Origin: an uncultured Eubacteriales bacterium
GTDB taxonomy: Bacteria > Bacillota > Clostridia > Oscillospirales > Oscillospiraceae
Length of the DNA: 28,932 nucleotides
Reading direction: 5' to 3'
Assembly: GCA_900546515.1 (NCBI GenBank)
Contig: URDG01000033.1
Location: 1-28,932, forward strand
Part shown: positions 7,953 to 14,770 of the stretch, in pieces
Layout: every line of letters starts with the position of its first letter
Numbering within the stretch: position 1 is the stretch's first letter
Made by a program: the position numbers and the translations under genes
Notes under the pieces: model-generated
Databases searched by the model: none
The model's input: the letters and a program-made list of their open reading frames with translations, nothing else
What the model was told of the DNA's origin: nothing

Positions 7953-7981
7953 ATTATACGGTGCTTCTGTCCAAAAGTCAA
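7953..7981 (-). promoter_or_regulatory. Minus-strand promoter of the candidate small RNA
   Basis: Minus strand -35 TTGACT (7981-7976) and -10 TATAAT (7958-7953) with a 17-bp spacer. The only thing downstream before a terminator is the hairpin at 7889-7934. Confidence 0.6.
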
Positions 7982-7984
7982 TAA

Positions 7985-8032
7985 TCCAAGGCCAAGCTCA
8001 AAGTGTACTATTCCAGCGTCGTGCAGGGCTAA
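7985..8032 (+). pseudogene. Possible C-terminal gene remnant (15 aa)
   Basis: A short frame encoding SKAKLKVYYSSVVQG then TAA at 8030-8032, with codon choice like real genes here. A stop precedes it in frame and there is no start. Together with 7767-7859 it suggests a stretch of eroded genes, but it is too short to be certain. Confidence 0.25.
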
Positions 8033-8052
8033 AAAACAGGCCGCAACGGCCC

Positions 8053-8116
8053 GAAATTTTGAACTTGAATTTGAACTTGAAACGGTCCTTGAACTTGAAT
8101 TTGAACCTGAAATTTT
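8053..8116. repeat. Tandem direct repeat with TTGAAC/TTGAAT units
   Basis: The 17-base unit TTGAACTTGAATTTGAA occurs at 8059 and again at 8089, each built from 6-base TTGAAC/TTGAAT modules. GAAATTTT flanks both sides (8053-8060 and 8109-8116). The perfect hairpin GGCCG-CAA-CGGCC lies just upstream (about 8041-8053). The minus strand reads as a serine-rich open frame, but that only reflects the repeat. Confidence 0.5.
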
Positions 8117-8304
8117 GCAGAGTTTTACAGCGGTTTGCGGAGACCTAGCAAAAAAGCTCCTTTGCCTACGCTGCACGGGGGGATCTCGTTTTCCGCACCG
8201 ACCTGAATTTCAGGCAAAAACTACCTTGAAGCCCAGCCGCAGGCGGGTTCAAGGTGGGGAGGAGTCGCAGCGGAGTGAGCGCGAGATGATTTTTGATGCA
8301 AAGC
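8117..8304. other. Intergenic stretch with inverted repeats downstream of the tRNAs
   Basis: No gene is seen. It holds the palindrome CCTGAATTTCAGG (8203-8215), a hairpin with arms ACCTTGAA (8223-8230) and TTCAAGGT (8248-8255) followed on the minus strand by AGTTTTTG (a second terminator-like structure), and an AT-rich imperfect inverted repeat (about 8284-8318). Open frames here are short and shadow the tRNA and repeats. Confidence 0.5.
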
Positions 8305-8342
8305 ATAAAAAATCGTCGCAAGCGATACAAAGCTTGCGACGA
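8305..8342 (-). terminator. Terminator of the tRNA-Asp/tRNA-Thr unit
   Basis: On the minus strand an 11-bp perfect stem (TCGTCGCAAGC with GCTTGCGACGA, 8313-8342) with an 8-base loop is followed by TTTTTT (8312-8307). It begins four bases after the 3' end of tRNA-Thr. Confidence 0.9.
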
Positions 8343-8345
8343 CGA

Positions 8346-8421
<76 letters not shown>

Positions 8422-8428
8422 AAAGTTC

Positions 8429-8451
8429 ATGCCCCTCCGTAAAGGGGCATG
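8429..8451 (-). other. Hairpin between the two tRNAs
   Basis: CATGCCCC and GGGGCATG form a near-perfect hairpin in the 30-base spacer between the tRNAs. No T-run follows in the direction of transcription, so it is more likely a processing or spacer structure than a terminator. Confidence 0.5.
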
Positions 8452-8528
8452 TGGCGACCAAGAAGGGACTTGAACCCTCGACCTCCGGCGTGACAGGCCG
8501 GCGTTCTAACCAGCTGAACTACTTGGCC
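8452..8528 (-). tRNA. tRNA-Asp (anticodon GTC)
   Basis: A 77-nt cloverleaf on the minus strand: acceptor GGCCAAG with CTTGGTC, D-arm with AGTTCAGCTGGTTAGAAC, anticodon loop CTGTCAC (anticodon GTC), T-arm with GTTCAAGTC, and encoded GCCA. It is the first gene after the promoter at 8540-8568. Confidence 0.95.
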
Positions 8529-8539
8529 ACGGCTTGATT

Positions 8540-8568
8540 ATAATAACAGGCAGCGCCGAATTTGTCAA
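8540..8568 (-). promoter_or_regulatory. Promoter of the tRNA-Asp/tRNA-Thr unit
   Basis: Minus strand -35 TTGACA (8568-8563) and -10 TATTAT (8545-8540), 17-bp spacer. The predicted start is only a few bases before tRNA-Asp. Confidence 0.8.
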
Positions 8569-8667
8569 TAGTTTTTTTTGCAAAAAAACAAAAAAATATT
8601 TTGGGCACGCCGCGTCCGGTCTGCCGCGCATCCGCTGCCATAATTTGCTGAACATTGCCGTTTTCTC

Positions 8668-8696
8668 TTGAAATGCGATTTACATAATGCTATAAT
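8668..8696 (+). promoter_or_regulatory. Promoter of the leucine-rich-repeat protein gene
   Basis: -35 TTGAAA (8668-8673) and -10 TATAAT (8691-8696) with a 17-bp spacer, 40 bases before the start codon. The gene's open frame reaches back through this promoter, which supports the later start at 8737. Confidence 0.75.
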
Positions 8697-8736
8697 AATT
8701 CTAATTTGTATAGACAGTGTGTCTGGAGGTCCGTGG

Positions 8737-10392
8737 ATGAAAGGCAAAAAGCTTGCCGGCTTTGTGGTCGTAATATATGTGCTTTTTCTCGCTGTGTGCA
8801 GTCTCTCCTGGCTGTGGCAGATTCCCTTTTCGGGTGTGCTCGCCAAGGTGACAAATTCGGTCGAATTGGAAGAGGGCGCTTTTAAAAAGGATACTGCCAC
8901 TCTGACCGTGGTTCTCCATGACGGTGAGACAGAGAAGCTCTCTGAATTCACGTCGCTTCAGACGGCGGACTTCCGCGGCAGCGGGTGCGTCGAGGAAATA
9001 TTCGACTGGGCGCAGGCGCATCCCGGCGTCACGGTGTACTACGATGTGTCCCTTCCGGGCGGCGGCAAGGCGGAAAACGGCGCACAGGCCGTCAACTTCA
9101 CCGGCATCGGCCACAGCACCGTCTCGGAATATATGGACTGCCTTAAATATCTGCCGGATGTGACCGCGATAGACCTCGGCACAAACGAGAGCTCGTCCGA
9201 TCCGCTGACAGCGGATGACCTCATCTCCCTCTTTGAATCCTATCCAGACAAGGCTTTCTCCTACAGCTTCAATATCGACGGCATCTCCTATTCGCTTCAG
9301 GATACGGAGCTCGACCTGAGCTCGCTCAAGAGTCAGGATGTCGCCGGTACCGTAGCGGTGCTGCCATGCATGAAAAACCTTGTAAAAATAGATCTCGGCG
9401 ATGAAAAGAGCAGCTCCCTGAGCTGGAGCGATATTGAAATGCTCGAAAAAGCCTGCCCGGAGGCCGAATTTGAATATACCTTCGAGCTCTATGGGAAGAG
9501 CTTTTCCCTTACGGACGAGACGATAGACCTCAGCAAGACGCAGATAGACGACGACGGAGCGGCCATTGTTGAAGTGCTGCCCGCTCTTTACCGCTGCAAA
9601 ACGCTCGACATGGATGACGGCGGAGTAGTCACCGGCCTTTCAAACGAACGCATGCAGCAGATACGCGAGCAGTTTCCGGACATTGACGTCGTTTGGCGCA
9701 TCTGGTTCGGCCAGCTCTACAGCGTGCGCACAGATACCGAGCGCATCCTCGCCTCCAAGCCCTCCGTCGGCGGTCTGATCGACGACAGCGAGGCTGCCAA
9801 GCTGAAATACTGCACTAAAGTAAAGTATATGGATCTGGGGCATAACGAGTTTATCTATGATATATCCTTTGTGCGCTCCATGCCCGATCTTGAGGTGTTC
9901 ATCATCGCCATGAACGGCGTCTCCGATCTCAGTCCGCTTGAGTCCTGCCCGAAGCTTGAATATCTTGAGATATTCACCACTCCCGTCTCCGATCTCAGCC
10001 CGCTCAGGAACGCGAAGGCGCTGCGCCATCTCAACATTTCAAACTGCCCCAATCTCTCGGATATTTCACCCCTCTTCGGTCTGACAGAGCTTGAACGGCT
10101 CTGGATAGGCACAGCGACGCCCGTGCCGGAAGAGCAGGTACAGCAGATGCAGAAGAACGCGCCGAACTGCAAGATAAGCACTTCGTCCGAGGACCCGCAC
10201 GGCGACTACTGGCGCTACACATGGTACGACGAGAACAACGCCACCTATCACTGGGTCCCGCGCTATGAAAAGCTGCGCGAGCAACTTGGCTACAACTATC
10301 AGGAGTACAGCTTCTACTGGCTCGATGAAAAGTGCGAAAAATCCGCGCCCCCGGAATACGTGGGGATCTACTACGGCAAGGCTGACGAGTAA
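8737..10392 (+). CDS. Membrane-anchored leucine-rich-repeat protein
   Basis: A 551-residue protein with one N-terminal membrane segment (about residues 6-28, FVVVIYVLFLAVCSLSWLW) that probably anchors it outside the cell; no lipobox or cell-wall sorting signal is seen. The middle has repeated units of D-L-S-S-L and I-D-L type (about 130-320). The clearest leucine-rich repeats are at about 365-457, with two D-L-S-P-L units and one D-I-S-P-L unit at roughly 22-residue spacing. The C-terminus is rich in Trp and Tyr. The start at 8737 has GGAGGT eight bases upstream. Such repeats usually bind proteins or sugars, and no enzyme domain is visible. It stands alone between a promoter and a terminator. 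Confidence 0.75.
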   Translation: MKGKKLAGFVVVIYVLFLAVCSLSWLWQIPFSGVLAKVTNSVELEEGAFKKDTATLTVVLHDGETEKLSEFTSLQTADFRGSGCVEEIFDWAQAHPGVTVYYDVSLPGGGKAENGAQAVNFTGIGHSTVSEYMDCLKYLPDVTAIDLGTNESSSDPLTADDLISLFESYPDKAFSYSFNIDGISYSLQDTELDLSSLKSQDVAGTVAVLPCMKNLVKIDLGDEKSSSLSWSDIEMLEKACPEAEFEYTFELYGKSFSLTDETIDLSKTQIDDDGAAIVEVLPALYRCKTLDMDDGGVVTGLSNERMQQIREQFPDIDVVWRIWFGQLYSVRTDTERILASKPSVGGLIDDSEAAKLKYCTKVKYMDLGHNEFIYDISFVRSMPDLEVFIIAMNGVSDLSPLESCPKLEYLEIFTTPVSDLSPLRNAKALRHLNISNCPNLSDISPLFGLTELERLWIGTATPVPEEQVQQMQKNAPNCKISTSSEDPHGDYWRYTWYDENNATYHWVPRYEKLREQLGYNYQEYSFYWLDEKCEKSAPPEYVGIYYGKADE

Positions 10393-10414
10393 GCACAGCC
10401 TTTACTTCCGTTTC

Positions 10415-10452
10415 TGCGTCCGGCTCAGAAAGAGCCGGACGCAGGCATTTTC
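10415..10452 (+). terminator. Terminator after the leucine-rich-repeat gene
   Basis: TGCGTCCGGCTC (10415-10426) pairs perfectly with GAGCCGGACGCA (10432-10443) around AGAAA. A short T-run (ATTTT) follows a few bases later. Confidence 0.85.
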
Positions 10453-10483
10453 AGCCTGTATCCTTCTTCGTCGGTTCTGCCTA

Positions 10484-10512
10484 TTGACAAAGTAGGATTA
10501 TAATAGTATCAT
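10484..10512 (+). promoter_or_regulatory. Promoter of azlCD
   Basis: -35 TTGACA (10484-10489) and -10 TATCAT (10507-10512), 17-bp spacer. A better-looking TATAAT at 10499 is too close to the -35 box to serve. Confidence 0.6.
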
Positions 10513-10589
10513 TCCCCGCGTGGCGCGCTTTCGCCCCTCTTTTATACTGCCGCACACCCAGTCAGCGGCAGAAAGGAGAACCCATTCCC

Positions 10590-11282
10590 ATGAAAAAATA
10601 CAGCCGGGAAACGCTGAAAACAGCCTTTGTAAAATCATTGCCCATCCTGTGCAGCTATATGTTCATAAGCCTTGCCTACGGCATGACAATGGAGGAGAGC
10701 GGCTTCGGCTGGTACTACTCCCTGCTTGTCAGCGCGTCGATATATACCGGCGCATTTCAGTTCGTGCTCATCACGTTTCTTTCGAGCGGCGCGTCCATTC
10801 TGACGGTCGCGCTCACGGCGCTGCTGATGAACAGCCGCCAGAGCTTTTACAGTATAACCTTTCTCAACGACTTCAAGCGTATGGGAAGGCGGAAGCTCTT
10901 CATGATACACAGCATGACGGACGAGACCTACGCCGTCAACTGCACGCTGGATGATATGCCGCAGGAGGAGCGTGAGGGCACCATGTTCCTTGTCGCAGTG
11001 TTCAGCCACGTCGACTGGGTGCTCGGCTCAGTTCTGGGCGGCGTCATCGGCCAGCTCATACCGGTGCAGCTCGAGGGCATAGACTTCTGCATGACCGCGC
11101 TGTTTGTGACCATCTTCATCGACCAGTGGGAGAAAACCGAAAACCACTTTCCTGCGCTCACCGGTCTCTGCATCGGGATCGTCTGCCTGCTGATCTTCGG
11201 CGCGAGCCGCTTCATGCTGCCGGCTCTCATAATAACCTCGGGGCTGCTTGTCGCATACCAGAGCAGGGAGGTGGCGGCATGA
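10590..11282 (+). CDS. azlC: AzlC-family branched-chain amino acid exporter, large subunit
   Basis: A 230-residue membrane protein of the AzlC family (PF03591), which pairs with AzlD to export branched-chain amino acids or their analogues. Family features are the N-terminal FVKSLPILCSYMFISLAYG, the following ESGFGWYYSLLVSASIYTG and FQFV region, and the LLMNSRQSFYSITFL segment. The ATG at 10590 is preceded by AAAGGAGAA. The stop overlaps the azlD start (ATGA), so the two subunits are translationally coupled. No Lrp-type regulator gene is adjacent. The exact substrate is inferred from the family. Confidence 0.9.
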   Translation: MKKYSRETLKTAFVKSLPILCSYMFISLAYGMTMEESGFGWYYSLLVSASIYTGAFQFVLITFLSSGASILTVALTALLMNSRQSFYSITFLNDFKRMGRRKLFMIHSMTDETYAVNCTLDDMPQEEREGTMFLVAVFSHVDWVLGSVLGGVIGQLIPVQLEGIDFCMTALFVTIFIDQWEKTENHFPALTGLCIGIVCLLIFGASRFMLPALIITSGLLVAYQSREVAA

Positions 11283-11602
11283 GCACAGCGCGTATTCTCA
11301 TAACCATCGCAGCAGCCGCAGTCATCACCTTCACGCTGCGTGTGCTGCCGTTCTTCGCGTTCGGCGGTGAGCGCAGCATGCCGGGATGGCTTGAAAAGCT
11401 CGGCCGGATACTGCCGTCGGCTATCATGGCCGTGCTCATCGTGTACTGTCTGAAAGGCGCTGCGGCGGATCTCACCGGCGTTGGCTTGCCGCAGTTCATA
11501 GCCGTTGCCATCGTTGCTGTGAGCTACAAGCTCAGGCACAGCACGCTTCTCAGCATCGTGCTCGGCACGGGCGCATACATGGCGCTGCTTCAGATACTGT
11601 AA
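11279..11602 (+). CDS. azlD: AzlD-family branched-chain amino acid exporter, small subunit
   Basis: A 107-residue protein with about four membrane helices matching AzlD (PF05437). The typical LRVLPFFAFGG near the N-terminus and PSAIMAVLIVYCLKG are present. The length is normal. Its ATG overlaps the azlC stop by four bases, giving stoichiometric expression. The small start-stop gap of 18 bases to the rhodanese-TtcA gene suggests the three genes form one operon. Confidence 0.9.
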   Translation: MSTARILITIAAAAVITFTLRVLPFFAFGGERSMPGWLEKLGRILPSAIMAVLIVYCLKGAAADLTGVGLPQFIAVAIVAVSYKLRHSTLLSIVLGTGAYMALLQIL

Positions 11603-11620
11603 ACAGCCGGAGAGAGCATA

Positions 11621-12766
11621 ATGGAAATCACAACAGAGCAACTTGAAAAATGGGATAGGGGCAGTTACAGGCTGCTCGATATGCGCAGCGAGCTCGACAT
11701 CAGCTATGGCAGCATACCGGGCTCGGAGCATTTTGATCCTGCGGCGCAGGAGGCGCATCCTCTGCCGCACGACGGCAGAAAGCTTGTCGTATACTGCAAG
11801 CGCGGACTGCTGAGCGGGGACGTCGCCGACAGCCTCTGCGAACAGGGCTATGAGGCATATGATCTCAAGGGCGGTTATCTCGCGTGGCTTATGCAGGAGC
11901 TGGAACGCCGCGAGGCGGACGATATATGCAGCAGCGTCGAAGAGAGCATAATGAAGAAATTCCGCCGCCAGACCTGGAGCCGCTTTACAAAGGCAATACG
12001 CGAGTATGAGCTCGTAAAGCCCGGCGACCGGATAGCCGTCTGCATATCCGGCGGCAAGGATTCCATGCTCATGGCAAAGCTCTTTCAGGAGCTGGAACGG
12101 CACAGCAAGTTCCCGTTTGAAGTCAAATATCTTGTAATGGACCCCGGATACAGTCCCGAGAACCGCCGTGTCATTGAGGACAACGCCCGCCGACTGAAGA
12201 TACCCATAACCGTCTTTGAGTCCGACATATTCGACGCCGTGTATACCATAGATAAGTCCCCCTGCTACCTGTGCGCGCGCATGCGGCGCGGCCACCTCTA
12301 CAGCTACGCGCGCCAACTCGGCTGCAACAAGATCGCGCTGGGGCACCACTATGACGACGTTATAGAGACTATTCTCATGGGCATGCTGCACGGCGCGCAG
12401 ATACAGACCATGATGCCCAAGCTGCACAGCACCAATTTTGAGGGCATGGAGCTCATCCGTCCGCTGTATCTCATCCGCGAGGACGATATAAAGGCATGGC
12501 GCGACTATAACGGGCTGCATTTCATCCAGTGCGCATGCAAGTTTACGGACACCTGCACCACCTGCAATAACGAGGAAAACCGTTCAAAGCGCGTCGAGGT
12601 CAAGGAGCTGATACGGCAGCTGAAAGAGAAGAATCCCGAAGTCGAGGCGCATATCTTCCGAAGCGTTGAGAATGTTAATCTCAACACCGTGATCGCCTAT
12701 AAGAAGGACGGCGTGAAGCACCACTTCCTCGACAGCTATGATACCGAGGGCACCGAAGAAGAATAA
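11621..12766 (+). CDS. Rhodanese-TtcA fusion, predicted tRNA thiolation enzyme
   Basis: The 381-residue protein joins two sulfur-handling domains. Residues 1-95 are a rhodanese domain with the active-site cysteine C59 in VVYCKRGLLS and the LLDMRSELD entry motif. Residues about 110-370 are a PP-loop ATPase of the TtcA/TilS superfamily with SGGKDS (143-148), GHHYDDVIET (241-250), the CYLC pair (C215, C218) and further cysteines C304, C306, C312 and C315. TtcA makes 2-thiocytidine at tRNA position 32 using an iron-sulfur cluster. Here the fused rhodanese could hand over persulfide sulfur in cis, as the rhodanese domain of ThiI does. GGAGAG precedes the ATG. The exact tRNA target is not proven. 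An alternative is another TtcA-like thiolase. Confidence 0.8.
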   Translation: MEITTEQLEKWDRGSYRLLDMRSELDISYGSIPGSEHFDPAAQEAHPLPHDGRKLVVYCKRGLLSGDVADSLCEQGYEAYDLKGGYLAWLMQELERREADDICSSVEESIMKKFRRQTWSRFTKAIREYELVKPGDRIAVCISGGKDSMLMAKLFQELERHSKFPFEVKYLVMDPGYSPENRRVIEDNARRLKIPITVFESDIFDAVYTIDKSPCYLCARMRRGHLYSYARQLGCNKIALGHHYDDVIETILMGMLHGAQIQTMMPKLHSTNFEGMELIRPLYLIREDDIKAWRDYNGLHFIQCACKFTDTCTTCNNEENRSKRVEVKELIRQLKEKNPEVEAHIFRSVENVNLNTVIAYKKDGVKHHFLDSYDTEGTEEE

Positions 12767-12779
12767 GAAGAATAAAACA

Positions 12780-12818
12780 CCGCAGCCCGCGGCGTGACGC
12801 CGTGGGTTGCGGTATCTT
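12780..12818. terminator. Bidirectional terminator between convergent genes
   Basis: Fifteen-base arms (12780-12794 and 12798-12812) form a near-perfect GC-rich stem with a 3-base loop. On the plus strand it is followed by TATCTTT, on the minus strand by GTGTTTTATTCTTCTT. It can serve both the azlCD-ttcA unit and the TetR-led operon that ends at 12824. Confidence 0.8.
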
Positions 12819-12823
12819 TATGC

Positions 12824-13483
12824 CTATATGCGCTCCAGATCCCTGTAATCTGCCAGTGCCGGGCTCTTGTCCCCGACATACCAGTAATCGCAGCAGTCTC
12901 CGCCGAGCGCTTCGGTCTGCGTCCGGATCAGCCGCGCATGCATTACCTCCGCAAGATAGTGATCGGTTCTGCACAGGTAGGGCAGAAGCTCCTCATAGCC
13001 GTGCTCCTTTGCATGTCTGGCGATCGGGCAGCCGGCGAGATGAAAGCAGAAGCCCTCCGTGCGGCCGTCCGGGTTTATCTCCACCTTCCAGCTGTCCATC
13101 CACTCGCCCTTTGCCTGATGCTCGCTCTGCATACGGTTAAACTTCACATACATTTTCTCGAAAAGCCTGTACGGCCACCGGTGCCTGTTGCCGTCCACAA
13201 GCTTTCCGATGAATTTCATTTTTTCGACCGCCCGGCGCTTTATCTCCAGCAGGGCCTCGCCGTCCAGCCTGTGGCCGCTGGCCTCATAAAAGGACAATAT
13301 CGTGAACCAGTCGAGCATGTTCTTTGCCATCATGTTCTTGCCGAGGTCAGGCATATCCTTCATAAACTTCCGGTAATATTCGTCGGCACGCGCGAATATC
13401 TGCCCGGCCTCGTCCGGCAGCACCTCCCGGCAATACTGCTCGTAGGGCTTTGCATAGGCCGATCCTGCATATGATCTTTTCAT
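12824..13483 (-). CDS. L-2-amino-thiazoline-4-carboxylic acid hydrolase-like protein
   Basis: The 219-residue protein resembles the ATC hydrolase family (PF14196): a helical first half, then FHLAGCPIARHAKE, LLPYLCRTDHYLAEVM and ALGGDCCDYWYVGD, with conserved Cys and Asp residues. In Pseudomonas this enzyme opens a thiazoline ring to give N-carbamoyl-cysteine, but most family members in Clostridia have no proven substrate. The ATG at 13483 is preceded by AAGGAG nine bases upstream; the open frame runs back to 13696 but lacks such a site. It overlaps the stop of the small membrane gene and is the last gene of the TetR-led operon. Confidence 0.65.
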   Translation of the reverse strand: MKRSYAGSAYAKPYEQYCREVLPDEAGQIFARADEYYRKFMKDMPDLGKNMMAKNMLDWFTILSFYEASGHRLDGEALLEIKRRAVEKMKFIGKLVDGNRHRWPYRLFEKMYVKFNRMQSEHQAKGEWMDSWKVEINPDGRTEGFCFHLAGCPIARHAKEHGYEELLPYLCRTDHYLAEVMHARLIRTQTEALGGDCCDYWYVGDKSPALADYRDLERI

Positions 13484-13706
13484 TTGTGATCTCCTTTTCT
13501 CAGCTCTCGGACAAGTCTGCCGTAGGAAATACCGAGGCAGGTGCACATTGCGGCGTAGACTGCGAGAAGACACGCCGGCACGCCAAACCACGGGCTGACG
13601 CCGGCCGTGAGCCGCAGGAACACCAGAAAGGCGAGCCAGCTCAGCACTGCGCCTGCCGGCATCGGCCGGCGGATGCGTTTTCCGCGCCGAACTCATATAC
13701 CTTCAT
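13480..13706 (-). pseudogene. Small two-helix membrane protein gene, start and body in different frames
   Basis: The body (13662-13480) encodes two hydrophobic helices, LSWLAFLVFLRLTAG and FGVPACLLAVYAAMCTCLG, and a basic tail. Its ATG at 13662 has no ribosome binding site. A coupled ATG at 13706, overlapping the MBL gene stop as ATGA with AAAGGGG upstream, starts MKVYEFGAENASAG but meets a stop at 13641 in its own frame. The body lies in the -1 frame, so adding a single base near 13,665 would join them into about 75 residues. A strong GCCGGC-cgat-GCCGGC hairpin sits at the junction. It could be a frameshifted gene, a deletion fusing two genes, an assembly error or recoding. Confidence 0.45.
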
Positions 13707-14566
13707 CTCCCGACCCCTTTCAGATAGCCGCTTCTGGCATTTTCCTCCGTGTCGTCCGACTCGTCGTAACCGTCATAGGGCGCCGCGGGATCATGTACTC
13801 TTTTCCTGAACGGCGAGCACAGCTCGCTCTTATGTGCAAAGGCAAACTCGAAATTGTCCGTCCAGCCGGTATGTCCGGTGAGAAATACCGGTTGCAGGCC
13901 GCGCGAGCACAGTTTTGCTTCAAGTCCGGCCAGCGACCTGACCGCCAGCTTGTTGTTCTCCGCCAGCGTGGAGATGAAGCTGTATCCACCGTCCGCGCCA
14001 AACCAGATCGTGTCTCCGGTGAAGAGATACCTGTCGTCAATGAGATACACCATATGCCCCCAGGTGTGGCCCGGAACGAGAAAGCACTCGACTTTGATGC
14101 CGTCGATGTCGAATACCTGTCCGTCGTGCAGCAGCACCTTTCTGTTGTTGATCGTCACCTGCGGCAGCTTGTACATATGATATATGACCTTGCGGCGGGT
14201 CTCGCCGGTCAGATAACGGTTCTCCGTCTCTCCGATATAGAGTGTCGCTTCCCTGAACAGCCCCGGGCTGTCGGCCTCCACCGCGCCCACATGGTCGGTA
14301 TCCTGATGCGTGATGAGAATATGCCGGATGGACTTCGGGTCTATCCCCAGCCAGCCCATCTTTTCCTCCAGCCGGTCATAATTGTACCCGGCGTCGATCA
14401 TTATTGTGGCACCGCCCTTGCGGTAGAAAAAGATGTTTGCGACCCATTCCCGGACACAGGCCGTGTGTTCGTCTATCCAGCCGGTGTTCAGAGGCTTGAA
14501 TATCTCCTTGCCCCGGTACATTCTGCTCATTTCTTTTTTCTGAAATTCCGTCGCTTTTTTTGACAT
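13703..14566 (-). CDS. Metallo-beta-lactamase-fold hydrolase
   Basis: A 287-residue metallo-beta-lactamase fold hydrolase. The main metal motif is THQDTDHVG (residues 86-94), giving H87, D89, D91 and H92. The second histidine of the classic HxHxDH motif is replaced by Asp, as in some subgroups. H167 (PGHTWGH), D185 (FTGDT) and H232 (TGHTGW) complete the metal site, so it should be active. The substrate is unknown. The start at 14566 has GGGAGC upstream and lies 10 bases after the stop of the methyltransferase tail remnant. It is the middle of the TetR-led operon. There is no signal peptide, so it acts in the cytoplasm. Confidence 0.85.
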   Translation of the reverse strand: MSKKATEFQKKEMSRMYRGKEIFKPLNTGWIDEHTACVREWVANIFFYRKGGATIMIDAGYNYDRLEEKMGWLGIDPKSIRHILITHQDTDHVGAVEADSPGLFREATLYIGETENRYLTGETRRKVIYHMYKLPQVTINNRKVLLHDGQVFDIDGIKVECFLVPGHTWGHMVYLIDDRYLFTGDTIWFGADGGYSFISTLAENNKLAVRSLAGLEAKLCSRGLQPVFLTGHTGWTDNFEFAFAHKSELCSPFRKRVHDPAAPYDGYDESDDTEENARSGYLKGVGR

Positions 14567-14575
14567 GCCGCTCCC

Positions 14576-14770
14576 TCACTTCCGGGCTGTGACACAAAGC
14601 CAGCCCTTTTTATTCTTGTGGACCTCAACGCCGTGAAATCCCGCCTGCTCCAGCACGGCTCTCAGCCGGTCGTCCCGGTAGATGGTCATGCCGTCGATCA
14701 TTTCCGTCCATTTGTCATCCTTGCCGGTATCGCCGCTGCATTCGTTGCAGATAAAGAATGTTCCGCACGG
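14576..14770 (-). pseudogene. C-terminal remnant of a SAM methyltransferase, out of frame with the upstream gene
   Basis: The minus-strand frame ending in TGA at 14576 encodes a tail typical of class I methyltransferases: TFFICNECSG, DGMTIYRDDRLRAVLEQAGF and KKGWLCVTARK. Its N-terminal catalytic half is missing, and upstream it runs into the 3' end of the other methyltransferase (14715-15512) in a different frame. The two overlap for about 55 bases. I infer a deletion between two neighbouring methyltransferase genes, near the shared string CGGAACATTCTTT, that left a head and a tail joined out of frame. It has no start codon of its own with a good ribosome binding site. Confidence 0.6.

Noticed and set aside
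7931..8176. Minus-strand 81-codon frame with a serine-rich stretch
   Set aside because: The serine run is only the translated TTGAAC/TTGAAT repeat, and there is no ribosome binding site or family match.
10928..12520. A 530-codon minus-strand frame across azlCD and the rhodanese-TtcA gene
   Set aside because: It is the mirror of well-recognised plus-strand genes in GC-rich DNA. Its protein has no family signature.
13607..14563. A 318-codon plus-strand frame opposite the MBL gene
   Set aside because: The minus-strand MBL protein has intact metal motifs, so this frame is a shadow.
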